Source of the DNA: JADHLK01 sp038131695
GTDB taxonomy: Bacteria; Pseudomonadota; Alphaproteobacteria; Puniceispirillales; Puniceispirillaceae
DNA: 64,000 nt
Direction of reading: 5' to 3'
Assembly (NCBI GenBank): GCA_038131695.1
Contig: JAYPQA010000030.1
Span: 35,321 to 99,320 of the forward strand
Shown in pieces: positions 27,671 to 37,765 of this stretch (its first letter is position 1; each line of letters opens with the position of its first letter). The notes under the pieces are model-generated. The model did not search any database. It saw only the letters and a program-made list of their open reading frames with translations, and was not told the origin of the DNA. The position numbers and the translations under genes are program-made.

Positions 27671-28609
27671 ATGTCAAGCTTGCAAGCCTGTTTCATGCGA
27701 TTTAACCGCCTTTTTGCCAGCCGGGCTGCCACTCTTGGTGCCGGTCTGGGCGTTGGTCTGGGCGCTGGTTTGGCCCTGTTGCTGACAGCCGGGCAGCTGG
27801 CAGCTGGACAGCTGGCAGCCGGACAGCTGGTCCTGCTGGGGGGTCAGGCTGAGCAGGGAGGGCTGATGGTATTTTCCTGTGCGCCCGGCTGCGCGGCGCA
27901 GCTGGATGAAGCGCCGCTCTTTATTGATCTGGGCGGCCGGTTTGTTATCGGCTTTCACCGGGATGACAGCCAGCCCCGCCAGCTGCAGGTTAGCTGGCCG
28001 GGTGGCAGACAGGAAAGCCGCCTGATCACGCCCGCCCCGCGCCGCTATAAAATTCAGCGCATTGACGGGCTGCCGGAAAAATTTGTGACCCCCTCTGAGG
28101 CGGTGCTGGCCCGAATTCGCGCCGATGCGGACAATGTGCGCCGCGCCCGCCAGCAGATAACAGAACAGGATGATTTTATCCGCAACGGTTTTGACTGGCC
28201 GGCAAAAGGGCGGATTACCGGCATTTATGGCAGCCAGCGCATTTTAAATGGCCAGCCGCGCCAGCCGCATTACGGCATTGATATCGCCCTGGCCAGCGGC
28301 ACCCCGGTGCGCGCCGCCGCAGCAGGCCGGGTCGTCCTGGCAGATGATCTCTATTTTACCGGCTGGACGGTTATTCTCGATCACGGCCATGGGGTCAGCT
28401 CTACCTATTCGCATTTGCAGGAAACAGCGGTAAAAACCGGTCAGCAGCTGGCGCGCGGGGCGGTGCTGGGCCTGTCCGGCTCTACTGGGCGATCAACCGG
28501 CCCGCATCTGGATTGGCGGGTGAACTGGCTGGATAAGCGGCTTGATCCACAAAAGATCACAGGCCGGCCAGCTGACTGGGCGGCGGGGGCTGGGCAAGCT
28601 GCGGACTAG
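27671..28609 (+). CDS. M23 (LytM-type) family peptidase
   Basis: A 312-residue envelope protein with an N-terminal hydrophobic anchor or signal (GAGLGVGLGAGLALLLTAGQ) followed by tandem GQLAA repeats, a beta-rich middle domain and a C-terminal LytM domain. HYGIDIA gives the first His/Asp zinc ligands and TYSHL the catalytic His. The last motif reads GPHLDW, so the usual third ligand His (HxH) is Asp, as in some alphaproteobacterial relatives. It could be a peptidoglycan endopeptidase or an inactive activator. ATG 27671 is preferred to an in-frame GTG at 27647. Confidence 0.82.
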   Translation: MSSLQACFMRFNRLFASRAATLGAGLGVGLGAGLALLLTAGQLAAGQLAAGQLVLLGGQAEQGGLMVFSCAPGCAAQLDEAPLFIDLGGRFVIGFHRDDSQPRQLQVSWPGGRQESRLITPAPRRYKIQRIDGLPEKFVTPSEAVLARIRADADNVRRARQQITEQDDFIRNGFDWPAKGRITGIYGSQRILNGQPRQPHYGIDIALASGTPVRAAAAGRVVLADDLYFTGWTVILDHGHGVSSTYSHLQETAVKTGQQLARGAVLGLSGSTGRSTGPHLDWRVNWLDKRLDPQKITGRPADWAAGAGQAAD

Positions 28610-28736
28610 TTTGGTGCGGGGCCAGAAGTTTTCTATAAGGAAAATATTTTTTGCTTGGCCTGTGTTGAATCATCTGCCCCCTGCGACGGTTTCGTAGAGA
28701 GCGGCAGGGAAAGCGAATCACAAAAAAGGGGCGACC

Positions 28737-29512
28737 ATGCCGCGATTTTTGCTGTTTTTGACAGTTTTGTTTTTTGCCTTGCCAGGCGCCGCCAGCGATC
28801 TGGAGCTGCGCTATCGCCTGCAATGGGGCAATTTCGCCATGGGGGATTTGTATGCCAGCTGGCAGCTGCGCCCAACCGGCTATCAGATGCAAGGCGGGGC
28901 GATGTCTGCCGGGGCGGTGGGCTGGCTGATGCGCTATCAGGGCGAGGTGCGTCTGGAAGGCCGGCTGATTGGCGATCAGATAAAGCCGGACAGCCTGTTC
29001 CTGTCCAGCGATTCGCGGCGCGGGGCCCGTCAGGCCCGCACGCTCTGGCCTGGCCCGGACCGCCAGCCGGTCACCTCGCGCCTGCCAGAGCTTGATCTGG
29101 AAAAGGTGACCCCGCTGGATGAAGCGGCGCTGGCCGATACAAATGATCCGTTCAGCACGATGCTGGGTGTGATGCGCCGGATGCAGCAGGGGGCCGCCTG
29201 TTCCGGCCAGTTTGAGATTTATGATGGCTGGCGACACGCGCGCCTTACCCTGTATGATCTGGGTGAGACGGAATTGGTGGCAGATCGCCCCTGGTCCTAT
29301 AGCGGCCCGGCGCGCATTTGCGGCATTTCCAGCCAGCCGCTGGGTGGCCAGGCGCGCGACTCGTCCTGGAGTGAGGCGGATATGGACCCGCAGAGGGTGC
29401 GTTTTTTTATTGCTGATCCCGGGCCGGCTTGCCCTTGCCGGTGCGCATAGAATTGCGCGGATTTCTGGGGCGGGTGACCGTGCGGCTGGATATGGAACGC
29501 TCGCGCCTCTAG
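28737..29512 (+). CDS. DUF3108 family secreted protein, frameshifted at 3' end
   Basis: A signal peptide (FLLFLTVLFFALPGAAS) is followed by LRYRLQWGNFAMGDLYASW, a DUF3108-like start, and YDGWRHARLTLYDLGETEL with a later single Cys. Near 29425 one G is missing from a G-run: restoring it gives GLPLPVRIELRGFLGRVTVRLDMERSRL and a stop at 29512 instead of 29450. These periplasmic proteins have no firmly assigned role. It stands 127 bases downstream of the M23 gene. Confidence 0.72.
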
Positions 29513-29599
29513 CCCGGGTAAAAGATATTTTTCCGGATTTCGGCCCACCATGGCTTGACGAATTTGGTTTCCCGCGGCAATGCTGGGCACTGAGGCTTT

Positions 29600-29850
29600 G
29601 GTTCAGCTGATAGTTCGGCTGATGAAAAGGGAATATGGTGCGATTTCAGAGTGCCGTGGTGACTGGCTCCTTATCAGGTCTTTTGCAAGGGACTGGTTCA
29701 TCAACGGCCCTGATCAAATCCATAGCTGCCCCCGCAACTGTAAGCGGAGAGCCTGACCGGCATATGCCACTGCCATGTTTTTGCAAAAACTGGTGGGAAG
29801 GCCCGGTTCAGGCAGTGACCCGCAAGTCAGGAGACCTGCCAAGGCAATCA
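29600..29850 (+). promoter_or_regulatory. cobalamin riboswitch
   Basis: The conserved elements appear in order: AAAAGGGAATATGGTG at 29625-29640, GCCCCCGCAACTGTAAGCGG at 29728-29747, TGCCACTG near 29765, a GGGAAGGC block near 29797, and the B12 box AGTCAGGAGACCTGCC at 29825-29840. This is the adenosylcobalamin-binding aptamer. It precedes a TonB-dependent receptor and B12 ABC genes on the same strand, so it should switch their expression off when B12 is abundant. Confidence 0.93.
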
Positions 29851-30034
29851 CCCAGTCGGATCACGGGGCGTGGTCAGGACGGCGGTTGCACTTCCGCGAT
29901 GGTGATAATTCACCGTCGGCGGGAGTCGGTTTTGGCAAACAAGACCTCTTCCATCGGCAAGACAAGACAGTCTGGCGGCAAGACAAGGCATTCTGGCACC
30001 GCGCCGGGCTTCTGCCAAATGGAAGGGGGATTCC
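29851..30034 (+). promoter_or_regulatory. btuB leader, expression platform
   Basis: It contains a small perfect hairpin GGTGATAATTCACC at 29901-29914, then GGCAAGACAAG-type direct repeats (about 29948-29995), and finally GGAAGGGGGATTCC before the ATG. The absence of a T-run hairpin suggests control at translation initiation rather than termination (inference). Confidence 0.5.
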
Positions 30035-31990
30035 ATGCAAAAACGGATGTCACCACCGGCGGCCCGCACGGGCCTTTTGACAAACACGCTCGCTGGCTTG
30101 TTGCTGGCTGCGAGCCTGGCCCAGCCAGCTGTCCAGCCCGCCCTTGCCCAAAGCAATGATGAGGGCAATGATCAGAGCGCCCTGCCCTATCTGGAGATCA
30201 ACCCGCTCTTCAGCAGTGCCACCCGCCGCCCGATCCCGCTGGCTGAGGTGCTGGCCTCGGTCAGCATCATCACCCGCGCCCAGATTGAACAGGCCGGGGC
30301 CTATGATGTGGCTGAATTGCTGGCCAGCCAGCCGGGGTTGAGGTCACCCGCAATGGCGGGCCGGGGTCGGTGCGCTCGGTGTTCCTGCGCGGCCAGAATT
30401 CCAAATCGCTGGTAGTGCTGGTTGATGGGGTGCAGGCCCAGACAGATAATTATGGCGGGCTGACCGTTTCCAATATTCCGGCCAGCCAGATTGAGCGGAT
30501 TGAAATTGTGCGCGGCACGGCCGGGGCGCTGTTTGGCGAAGGGGCGATAGGCGGGGTGGTGCATATTTTCACCCGCAACGCAGCAGGTAAGCCGGCTGCC
30601 TATGCCGAGACCCGCATCGGGGCCTATCAGACAAAGGAGGCGCTGCTTGGATATGGCGGCCAGACCCGCGATGGCCAGTTTGATGTCTCGGTTGCAACTT
30701 TTGAAACAGAGGGGTTTTCTGCCATTGATACCAGCCTCAAGTCAGATGCCAACCCGGACAGGGATGGCAGCACCCGCCAATCCTTTAATGGCCGGTTCAG
30801 CCGCCAGCTGAGCGAGCGGCTGCGTATAGGCGGGCATCTGCGCCGGATTGACAGCAGCAATGAGTATGACAATACCGGCTGGGGGGCGGCAGCAACCCAG
30901 ACGCACGAGGCCGAGGACAGCAATACCGATTACGGGGTTTTTGCGGCGATGCGCTTTGCCAGCCAATGGCAGAGCCGACTGGATATCAGCCAGTCCGATC
31001 TGACCCGCAAACAGTTTCAGGACGGGGCGCAAAAATCGCTGGCCAATGGCGGTTTGCATGAAGGCAAGATGCGGCGTATCGCGCTGGGCAACAGCCTGGA
31101 AAAAAAGCTGGGCGAAACCGGCTATCAGAGCTTTACCGCAGGGCTGGAGAATACCAGCGCCGATTATCAATCACGCGGCACAACCAATTACCGCGAGGGT
31201 ATCGCGCTGGCTGCTGGCTGGCTGGGCCAGTTTGAGCGGTTTGATATTCAGGCCAATCTGCGCCGCGACCGTATCACGGCCAAGGATTCCAGCCGGTCAG
31301 TCACCAATGAGGCAGATAGCTGGCTATTGGGGGCGGGCTGGTTTGTGAATGATACGGTCAAGCTGACCGCCAGCCATTCCACCGCCTTTCGGGCGCCGGC
31401 CGGGGCGGGAGCTTTACGGCTATGGCGGCAATCTGAATCTGGACCCGGAAACCCACAGCTCGACTGAGCTGGGCCTGTCCCATACCGGCCCGAAACTGTT
31501 TGCCCGGCTGGTGCGCTTTGATACCAGCACCAAGGATGCGATTGTCTGGTCGAACAGCAGCTATGCCAATCTGCCGGATGTGGAAAATAAAGGCTGGGAG
31601 CTTTATGGCGAAACCCGGCTGGCCGGGGTGTCGCTGGCGGCCAGCCATGTCTGGCAAAAGCCGATTAACAAGCGCAGCGGGACCGCCCTTTTGAAACGCG
31701 CCCGCCATTATGGCAGCCTGAGTGCCAATAAAAGCTGGAAAGGCTATGAGGGGCAGCTGAACTGGCGCTATACAGGGGCGACAACAGACTATCCCAGTGA
31801 GCGGCTGCCCGGCTATCAGCTGGTGGATCTGCGGGTGGCGCGCAAATTGTCGCCCGCGGTGCGGGTGAGCCTGAAAATTGACAATCTGCTGGATAAAACT
31901 TACCAGAATACCTACGCCTATAACGCGCCGGGCCGGTCTGTCTTTCTCAGCCTGACCTGGCGACAGGCCAAGAGGGATGAATCGCAATGA
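30035..31990 (+). CDS. btuB: TonB-dependent cobalamin receptor, BtuB-like, two frameshifts
   Basis: An outer-membrane barrel importing B12. A signal peptide ends near QPALAQ. The plug domain shows EVLASVSIITRAQIEQAGAYDVAELLASQPG, then SVRSVFLRGQNSKSLVVLVDG and RIEIVRGTAGALFGEGAIGGVVHI. The barrel ends in SVFLSLTWRQ with an aromatic near the terminus. One G is missing at 30334-30337 and one G too many near 31405; correcting both gives a continuous protein of about 650 residues. The cobalamin riboswitch upstream and btuF overlapping its stop (ATGA) support the substrate. Confidence 0.87.
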
Positions 31991-32899
31991 GAGGCAAGTG
32001 GCGGGCAGCAATGCGGGCAGCAGCCCTGCTGGCATTTATGATGCTGGCGGCCCTGACGGCCCTGACAGTTTTGGCCCAGACAACCCCGGCCCACCCCGGC
32101 CAAGGCGGGCGCCCCGGCGCGGGTTGTCTCCATGAATCTGTGCACCGATCAGCTGGCGATGCTGCTGGCCGGGCCGGATCAGCTGGTCTCGGTCTCTTTT
32201 CTGGCCCGCGATCCGCTGGTCTCCTCAATGGCAGAAGAGGCTGGCGGCTGGCCGGTGAATTATGGGCAGGCTGAGGAAATCTTCCTGTTGCAGCCTGATC
32301 TGGTGATAACCGGGTTCTGGAGCGCGCCCTTGACCCAGCGTTTGCTGACCCAGCTGGGCATCCGGGTAGAGCGGCTGGCGATTGCCCGCAATCTGGAGGA
32401 GATGCGCGCCAATATCCGCCAGATGGGAGAGTGGCTGGGCCGCCCGCAGGGGGCGGACGCCCTGCTGGCCCGGTTTGAGGCGGATCTGGAGCTGTTGCGG
32501 GCGGGTGACCCGGAACCGCTGCAACGCCCGCGGGCCGCTATCTATGCGGCCAATGGCTATATGTCGGGCATGAATTCGCTGTCTGATCAGCTGATCCGGC
32601 TGGCCGGGCTGAACAATATCGCTGCTGAGCTGGGCCTGCAGCAGAGTCAGGTTCTGGATTTGGAAAGGCTGGTTCTGGCCAGCCCGGATCTGGTGATAAC
32701 AGATCAGAAATATGCGGGCTGGTCGCGGGCTGAGGCTTTGATGGAACATCGGGCGGTGCGGCTGGCCGGGCGTGAATCGGCGGTGCGCGATCAATATTGG
32801 ACTTGCGGGACGCCGCATATCATTCGGGCGGTTGCGGAACTGGCGGCAGCAAAGAGGCGGCTGGTCACCGCGCGCCAGCTGGCACAGGCTGGCAGATGA
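31987..32899 (+). CDS. btuF: cobalamin ABC transporter substrate-binding protein, frameshifted
   Basis: A signal peptide (MRAAALLAFMMLAALTALTVLA) is in one frame and the body RVVSMNLCTDQLAMLLAGPDQL in another; the shift falls in a C/G run near 32087-32099. The body has the helical-backbone (type III) fold pattern: LQPDLVITGFWSAPLTQRLLTQLG and a second lobe with LDLERLVLASPDLVITDQ. In the B12-switched operon this is the periplasmic cobalamin carrier. Its stop overlaps the btuC start. Confidence 0.85.
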
Positions 32900-33891
32900 T
32901 GTCTTACCGGTTGCTGATTGCCCTTTTGGCGGGCCTGGCGGCGGTGTTGGCTTTTGGCACCTTGCTGATCGGCCCGGCCGGGATCAGCCCGGCAACCAGC
33001 CTTGCCAGCCTGCTGACCGGTGACAGCTCAGATATATTTGCCATTGTGATGCGCGAGATCAGATTGCCGCGTATGCTGGGCGGCCTCGTTGTCGGGATCA
33101 GCCTTGGTCTCGCCGGGGCGGCGATGCAGGGCTATTTGCGCAACCCGCTGGCGGAACCCGGTCTGCTGGGTGTGTCCGGCTCGGCCGCGCTGGGGGCGGT
33201 GCTGGTCTTGCAGAGCGGGCTGGCCGGGCTGTTCGGGCTGGCCCTGCCAATGGCGGCGATTGGCGGGGCGTTGCTGGCCGCAATCGTGATGCTGCTGGTC
33301 AGTGGCCGCTCCCGCTCCTCGCTGGCGCTGATTTTGGCCGGGGTGGCGCTGTCAGCCCTGGCCGGGGCGTTGACCTCGCTGGTTCTCAACCTGTCGCCAA
33401 ATCCTTTTGCAGCCTCTGAGATCATGTTCTGGATGATGGGCTCGCTGGCCAATATTTCCTTTGATCAGCTGGGCCTTGCCCTGCCCTTTATGGTGGCTGG
33501 CTGGCTGTTGCTGTTTGCCGCCCGCCGCAGCCTTGATGCGCTGTCGCTGGGAGAGGATGCCGCTGCCGGGCTGGGGGTCAATCTGCAACAGTTGCGGCTG
33601 CTGGTTATTCTGGGCTGTGCCGCCAGTATCGGCGCGGTGACCGCGATTGCCGGGGTGGTCGGCTTTGCCGGGCTGGTGGTCCCGCATCTGTTGCGGCGGC
33701 TGGTTGGCGGTGAGCCGGGGCGGCTGTTGCTGGCTTCTGCGCTGGGCGGGGCCTGTCTTATACTGGCAACGGATATTGCGGTGCGGCTGGTGGCCCCGGA
33801 CCGCGATTTGAAGCTGGGGGTGGTGATGGCCATGATCGGGGCCCCGCTGTTTTTGCATCTGGTCTGGCAGACCGGCAGGCAGGAGGCATAG
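32896..33891 (+). CDS. btuC: cobalamin ABC transporter permease
   Basis: A 331-residue FecCD/BtuC-type permease with about ten helices. Landmarks are VMREIRLPRMLGGLVVGISLGLAGAAMQGYLRNPLAEPGLLGVS and the late AIAGVVGFAGLVVPHLLRRLVG, which contacts the ATPase. ATG 32896 overlaps the btuF stop; the longer upstream reading lies inside btuF. Confidence 0.9.
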   Translation: MMSYRLLIALLAGLAAVLAFGTLLIGPAGISPATSLASLLTGDSSDIFAIVMREIRLPRMLGGLVVGISLGLAGAAMQGYLRNPLAEPGLLGVSGSAALGAVLVLQSGLAGLFGLALPMAAIGGALLAAIVMLLVSGRSRSSLALILAGVALSALAGALTSLVLNLSPNPFAASEIMFWMMGSLANISFDQLGLALPFMVAGWLLLFAARRSLDALSLGEDAAAGLGVNLQQLRLLVILGCAASIGAVTAIAGVVGFAGLVVPHLLRRLVGGEPGRLLLASALGGACLILATDIAVRLVAPDRDLKLGVVMAMIGAPLFLHLVWQTGRQEA

Positions 33892-33896
33892 GCGGC

Positions 33897-34655
33897 ATGA
33901 CACTGGCCCTGGAACATTTATCGGTTCAGCGCGGCGGGCGGGCGATTCTCTCTGGGATCAGCCTGTCCCTGCGCCGAGGAGAGCTGACCTGCCTTGTCGG
34001 GCCAAACGGGGCTGGCAAGACCAGCCTGATGCGCGCGGCCCTCGGCCTGTTGCCTTTTTCCGGGGTCAGCAATCTGGCCGGGCTGGCAGAGGCAGAACGC
34101 GCCCGCATGGCCGGCTGGCTGCCGCAGGAACGCGAGATTGCCTGGCCGGTATCAGTGCGCTTTGCTGTCCGGCTGGGCCGTCTGCCCTGGCGCGGTATCA
34201 GCAGCGCGGCAGAACAGGAGCAGGCGGTGGCCGAAGCCTTGCAGGCGCTGGAGCTGGAGGGGCTGGCTGACCGGCAGGTGACCGACCTGTCTGGCGGTGA
34301 GCGGGCGCGCGTGCTGGTCGCCCGCCTGCTGGCCGGATCAGCAGACTGCCTGCTGGCAGATGAGCCGACTGCCGGGCTGGACCCGGCCCATCAGCTGGGC
34401 CTGATGGAACAGTTTCAGGCGCGGGCCAGAAACGGGGCAGCGGTGTTGGTTTCCCTGCATGAGCTGGGGCTGGCGGCGCGCCATGCAGACCGGATGATCC
34501 TGCTGCATAAGGGGCGCATCCATGCAGATGGCCCACCTGCCAGCGTTCTCAGCCCGCAAAATCTGGCCGATGTTTTTGGCATCACGGCCTGGTTCGGCGA
34601 GACGGAAAAAGGGCCGGTTTTCCAGCCTCTCGCCCGCCTCGACAAGACCGTTTGA
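33897..34655 (+). CDS. btuD: cobalamin ABC transporter ATP-binding protein
   Basis: A 252-residue ATPase. Walker A is GPNGAGKTS near residue 38, the signature is LSGGERARVLVARLL, Walker B is CLLADEPTAGLD, and the switch His is in VSLHELGLAARHAD. It energises the BtuC channel. It follows btuC after 5 bases and is the last gene that clearly belongs to the B12 operon. Confidence 0.9.
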   Translation: MTLALEHLSVQRGGRAILSGISLSLRRGELTCLVGPNGAGKTSLMRAALGLLPFSGVSNLAGLAEAERARMAGWLPQEREIAWPVSVRFAVRLGRLPWRGISSAAEQEQAVAEALQALELEGLADRQVTDLSGGERARVLVARLLAGSADCLLADEPTAGLDPAHQLGLMEQFQARARNGAAVLVSLHELGLAARHADRMILLHKGRIHADGPPASVLSPQNLADVFGITAWFGETEKGPVFQPLARLDKTV

Positions 34656-34676
34656 CAAGCCGAAGGACGCCCTGAA

Positions 34677-35534
34677 ATGACTGCTGGAAAAATTTGCATC
34701 CTTGGCATTGGCTATGCCGGTGCGGCGGTGGGCCGGGCGCTGGCCGATGAAGGCTGGCAGATTGCCGGAACCAGTCGCCTGCCGGAAAAGCGGGCCCGCC
34801 AGCTGCCAGCCAACTGGCAAATCATTGGCTATCAGGCGGGTGAGGCTTCCGGGCTGGCGGCTGTTCTGGAGACCGCTGATGCGGTCCTGTCAACCATTGC
34901 GCCGCTGCCCGATGGGCAGGACCCGGTGCTGGCGGCAGATCGCGCGCTGCTGGCCGGATTTTCCGGCTGGAGCGGCTATTTGTCTGCGACTTCGGTCTAT
35001 GGGGCGGGTTCTGGCTGGCTGGATGAGGCCAGCCCAGCTGCCCCGGCCGAATCGCGTGGCAAGGCGCGGCTGGCAGCTGAGCAGGGCTGGCAGGATTGTT
35101 TGCCGCAGACAGAAATTTTCCGCGCAGCTGGCATTTACGGGCCGGGCCGCAATCAGCTGGCCCGCCTGCGCGCTGGCACCGCCCGCCGGATTCAAAAGCC
35201 GGGCCATCTGTTCAACCGGATTTACCTGGATGATCTGGCCAGCATTATCGCAGCCGCCATCACCAGGCCGCGCGGCGGGCGGATCGTCAATCTGGCAGAT
35301 GGCCAGCCTTGCGAACAGGCCGAATTGCTGGCCGGGCTGGCCGATATGGCAGGCTTGCCGATACCCGAAGAGGTGGATTTTGCCGCAGCCGGGCTGACCG
35401 GCATGGCCGCCAGCTTCTGGCAGCATAGCCGGAAAATCCGCTCCTCTGTGATAGAACCAGAGCTGGGTGTGCAGCTGGCCTGTCCGGACTGGCGGGCCGG
35501 TTATCTCCAGATCCTGACCGAAGAAGGCGGCTGA
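34677..35534 (+). CDS. atypical extended SDR / NAD-dependent epimerase-like protein
   Basis: A 285-residue Rossmann protein. The nucleotide loop is GIGYAGAAVGRAL (unlike the usual GxxGxxG spacing of epimerases), followed by SATSVYG, FRAAGIYGPGRNQL and a late NRIYLDDLASIIAAAI, matching the atypical SDR group often annotated as NAD(P)-binding sugar dehydratase or YeeZ-like. It lies 22 bases after btuD on the same strand and could be read through with the B12 operon. The substrate is unknown. Confidence 0.75.
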   Translation: MTAGKICILGIGYAGAAVGRALADEGWQIAGTSRLPEKRARQLPANWQIIGYQAGEASGLAAVLETADAVLSTIAPLPDGQDPVLAADRALLAGFSGWSGYLSATSVYGAGSGWLDEASPAAPAESRGKARLAAEQGWQDCLPQTEIFRAAGIYGPGRNQLARLRAGTARRIQKPGHLFNRIYLDDLASIIAAAITRPRGGRIVNLADGQPCEQAELLAGLADMAGLPIPEEVDFAAAGLTGMAASFWQHSRKIRSSVIEPELGVQLACPDWRAGYLQILTEEGG

Positions 35535-36596
35535 TCAGCTGATCACCGGGTCCAGCGCGCCGGATTGGTAGCGGCTGGCCATCTCCGCCAGCGACAGCAC
35601 CTTTATTGTCTCTGCCTGACCAGCACAGCCAAACCGCTCAAAACGATCCTCACAGACTTGCTGCATGGCCTCAGCAGCCGGTTTCATGAATTTGCGCAAA
35701 TCAAATTCAGACGGGGCGGTCCTGGCCACCTTGCGGATCGCCCCGGCCATGGCCAGCCGGTTATCGGTATCGATATTGACCTTGCGAACCCCATGCCGGA
35801 TGCCGCGCTCAATCTCGGCCAGCGGCACGCCCCAGGTTTGCGGCATCTCGCCGCCAAATTCATTGAAAATATCCTGCAATTCCTGCGGCACGGACGAAGA
35901 GCCATGCATCACCAGATGCGTGTTGGGCAGGCGGCGGTGAATTTCCTCTATCACCGTCATTGCCAGAATATCGCCATCCGGCTGGCGGGTAAATTTATAG
36001 GCCCCATGGCTGGTTCCCATGGCGATGGCCAGCGCATCCACCTTTGTTTCAGCAACGAATTGGACCGCCTGATCCGGGTCTGTCAGCAGCTGGTCCTCGG
36101 ACAGCTTGCCTTCGGCCCCATGCCCGTCTTCCTTGTCGCCCATGCCGGTTTCCAGAGACCCCAGCACGCCCAGCTCGCCCTCAACCGAGACACCGCCATG
36201 ATGGGCCATGTCTGCCACCCGGCGGGTAATGGCCGCGTTATAGTCATAGCTGGCCGGGGTCTTGCCATCTGCCTCCAGCGAGCCATCCATCATCACCGAA
36301 GTAAAGCCATGCTGGATAGCGGTCATGCAGGTTGCTTCGGAATTGCCGTGATCCTGATGCATACAGACTGGAATCTCCGGCCAGTTTTGCACCAGCCCTG
36401 TAATCAGCGCCTGCAAGATTTTGTCTCCGGCATAGGCTCTGGCGCCGCGGCTGGCCTGAATGATAACCGGGCTGCGGGTTTTGGCTGCCGCCTGCATGAT
36501 AGCAACCCCCTGTTCCATATTATTGATGTTGAAAGCAGGCACGCCGTAGCCATTTTCAGCAGCGTGGTCCAAAAGCTGGCGCATGGTGATAAGCAT
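35535..36596 (-). CDS. fba: class II fructose-bisphosphate aldolase
   Basis: A 353-residue zinc aldolase with HQDHGNS (zinc His), [17 protein letters not shown], and the HGSSSVPQE and [16 protein letters not shown] phosphate-binding blocks. The length and inserts match the CbbA/Calvin subtype widely used by alphaproteobacteria for gluconeogenesis. The ATG at 36596 follows AGGAGA; a longer in-frame extension is discarded. It lies 16 bases downstream of FBPase, forming a two-gene gluconeogenic unit. Confidence 0.92.
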   Translation of the reverse strand: MLITMRQLLDHAAENGYGVPAFNINNMEQGVAIMQAAAKTRSPVIIQASRGARAYAGDKILQALITGLVQNWPEIPVCMHQDHGNSEATCMTAIQHGFTSVMMDGSLEADGKTPASYDYNAAITRRVADMAHHGGVSVEGELGVLGSLETGMGDKEDGHGAEGKLSEDQLLTDPDQAVQFVAETKVDALAIAMGTSHGAYKFTRQPDGDILAMTVIEEIHRRLPNTHLVMHGSSSVPQELQDIFNEFGGEMPQTWGVPLAEIERGIRHGVRKVNIDTDNRLAMAGAIRKVARTAPSEFDLRKFMKPAAEAMQQVCEDRFERFGCAGQAETIKVLSLAEMASRYQSGALDPVIS

Positions 36597-36612
36597 AGCA
36601 GGTCTCCTGAGA

Positions 36613-37590
36613 CTAGCGGGCCGGATGCTCCGGCTGTTTGGTGAATTCGGCCACTTCCCCGGCCGAGCCAAAAACCAGCGCACAGCGCTGATGCAGCGAG
36701 ACGGGCTGTAAATCAAGAATCCTCTCAGCCCCATTACTGGCCGCACCGCCCGCCTGTTCCACCAGCAGGGCTATCGGATTGGCCTCATAAACCAGACGCA
36801 GGCGCCCCTCGGCATAGCCGGGGCGGCTATCGCCCGTATAGAGGAAAATGCCGCCACGGCGAAAGATGCGATAGGCTTCGGCGACCAGAGAGGCACACCA
36901 GCGCATATTGAAATCGCGCCCGCGCGGCCCGTCTGCCCCGGCCTGAAGCTGGGCAATATAGGCTTGCAGCTGCGGGGGCCAGAAACGCTGATAGGCGGCG
37001 TTGATGGCAAATTCTGAAGTTGTTTCGGCTATGCGGGGCTGCCAGCCCATCTGGTGAAACTGGCCATCCTGGGCAAGACAGAAAGCAGCCACCCCTTTCC
37101 CGAGGGTCAGGAGCAGGACAGTCTGCGGACCATAGATAAAAAACCCGGCGGCCAGCTGATTGCGCCCCGGCTGCAGGGCGGCGCTGGCCAGATCCGGGGT
37201 CGCGGGCAGGATCGAAAAAATCGTGCCGACAGAAAGGTTGGTATCAATATTGGAAGAGCCATCAAGCGGATCACAGGCAACCACCAGCCCGCCCCCGGTC
37301 TCCAGCAGAATGGCAGCCTCCTGTTCCTCAGAAAAATAGGCGGCCACGCCGCACCCGGCCAGCGCCCCGACAATCAGCTGATCGGCCAGCACATCCAGGG
37401 CTTTTTGGGTATCGCCATCGCTGTTCTGCCCGCCGGCCGCCTGGCCATAATCATGGCCATCCAGCCCGTTCAGCCGGGCGGTGTTGGCTATCTGGCCAGC
37501 TGCCTTTGCCAACCCGGCAAGGGTCGCGCTCAAAGAGACAGTATGAGGGCCGGCCGGACAATGCGCCTCCAGCCAGTGATTGAGCAGCAT
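36613..37590 (-). CDS. fbp: fructose-1,6-bisphosphatase class I
   Basis: A 325-residue phosphatase. The metal and phosphate site is read as YFSEEQE and [45 protein letters not shown] and [12 protein letters not shown] lie near the end. It performs the committed step of gluconeogenesis and is followed by the aldolase that makes its substrate. Confidence 0.92.
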   Translation of the reverse strand: MLLNHWLEAHCPAGPHTVSLSATLAGLAKAAGQIANTARLNGLDGHDYGQAAGGQNSDGDTQKALDVLADQLIVGALAGCGVAAYFSEEQEAAILLETGGGLVVACDPLDGSSNIDTNLSVGTIFSILPATPDLASAALQPGRNQLAAGFFIYGPQTVLLLTLGKGVAAFCLAQDGQFHQMGWQPRIAETTSEFAINAAYQRFWPPQLQAYIAQLQAGADGPRGRDFNMRWCASLVAEAYRIFRRGGIFLYTGDSRPGYAEGRLRLVYEANPIALLVEQAGGAASNGAERILDLQPVSLHQRCALVFGSAGEVAEFTKQPEHPAR

Positions 37591-37657
37591 GGATGTTGTT
37601 TCCGTCTGTCTGGTCGCTAAATGCCTGTTATCCGGTTTGTTCAGGCAAGGTCAAAAA

Positions 37658-37698
37658 AACCTGTTAAAAAACCCAGTTAAAAAAACCCCGTTAAAAAA
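37658..37698. repeat. three short direct repeats GTTAAAAAAcCCc
   Basis: Three successive copies of GTTAAAAAA(A)CCC lie next to the terminator hairpin, giving three T-runs on the minus strand. They may reinforce termination or simply be slippage products. Confidence 0.55.
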
Positions 37699-37724
37699 CC
37701 CCGGCAGGACAACACCTGCCGGGG
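37693..37724 (-). terminator. Rho-independent terminator after the Bax1-I gene
   Basis: CCCCGGCAGG and CCTGCCGGGG pair around a 6-base loop (37699-37724). On the minus strand the stem is followed by GTTTTTTAAC, a good U-tract. It closes the transcript of the gene at 37766-38485. Confidence 0.88.
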
Positions 37725-37765
37725 CGAATTATGTCACGGGCTGGATACACCGGTCCCGGCCCGTT

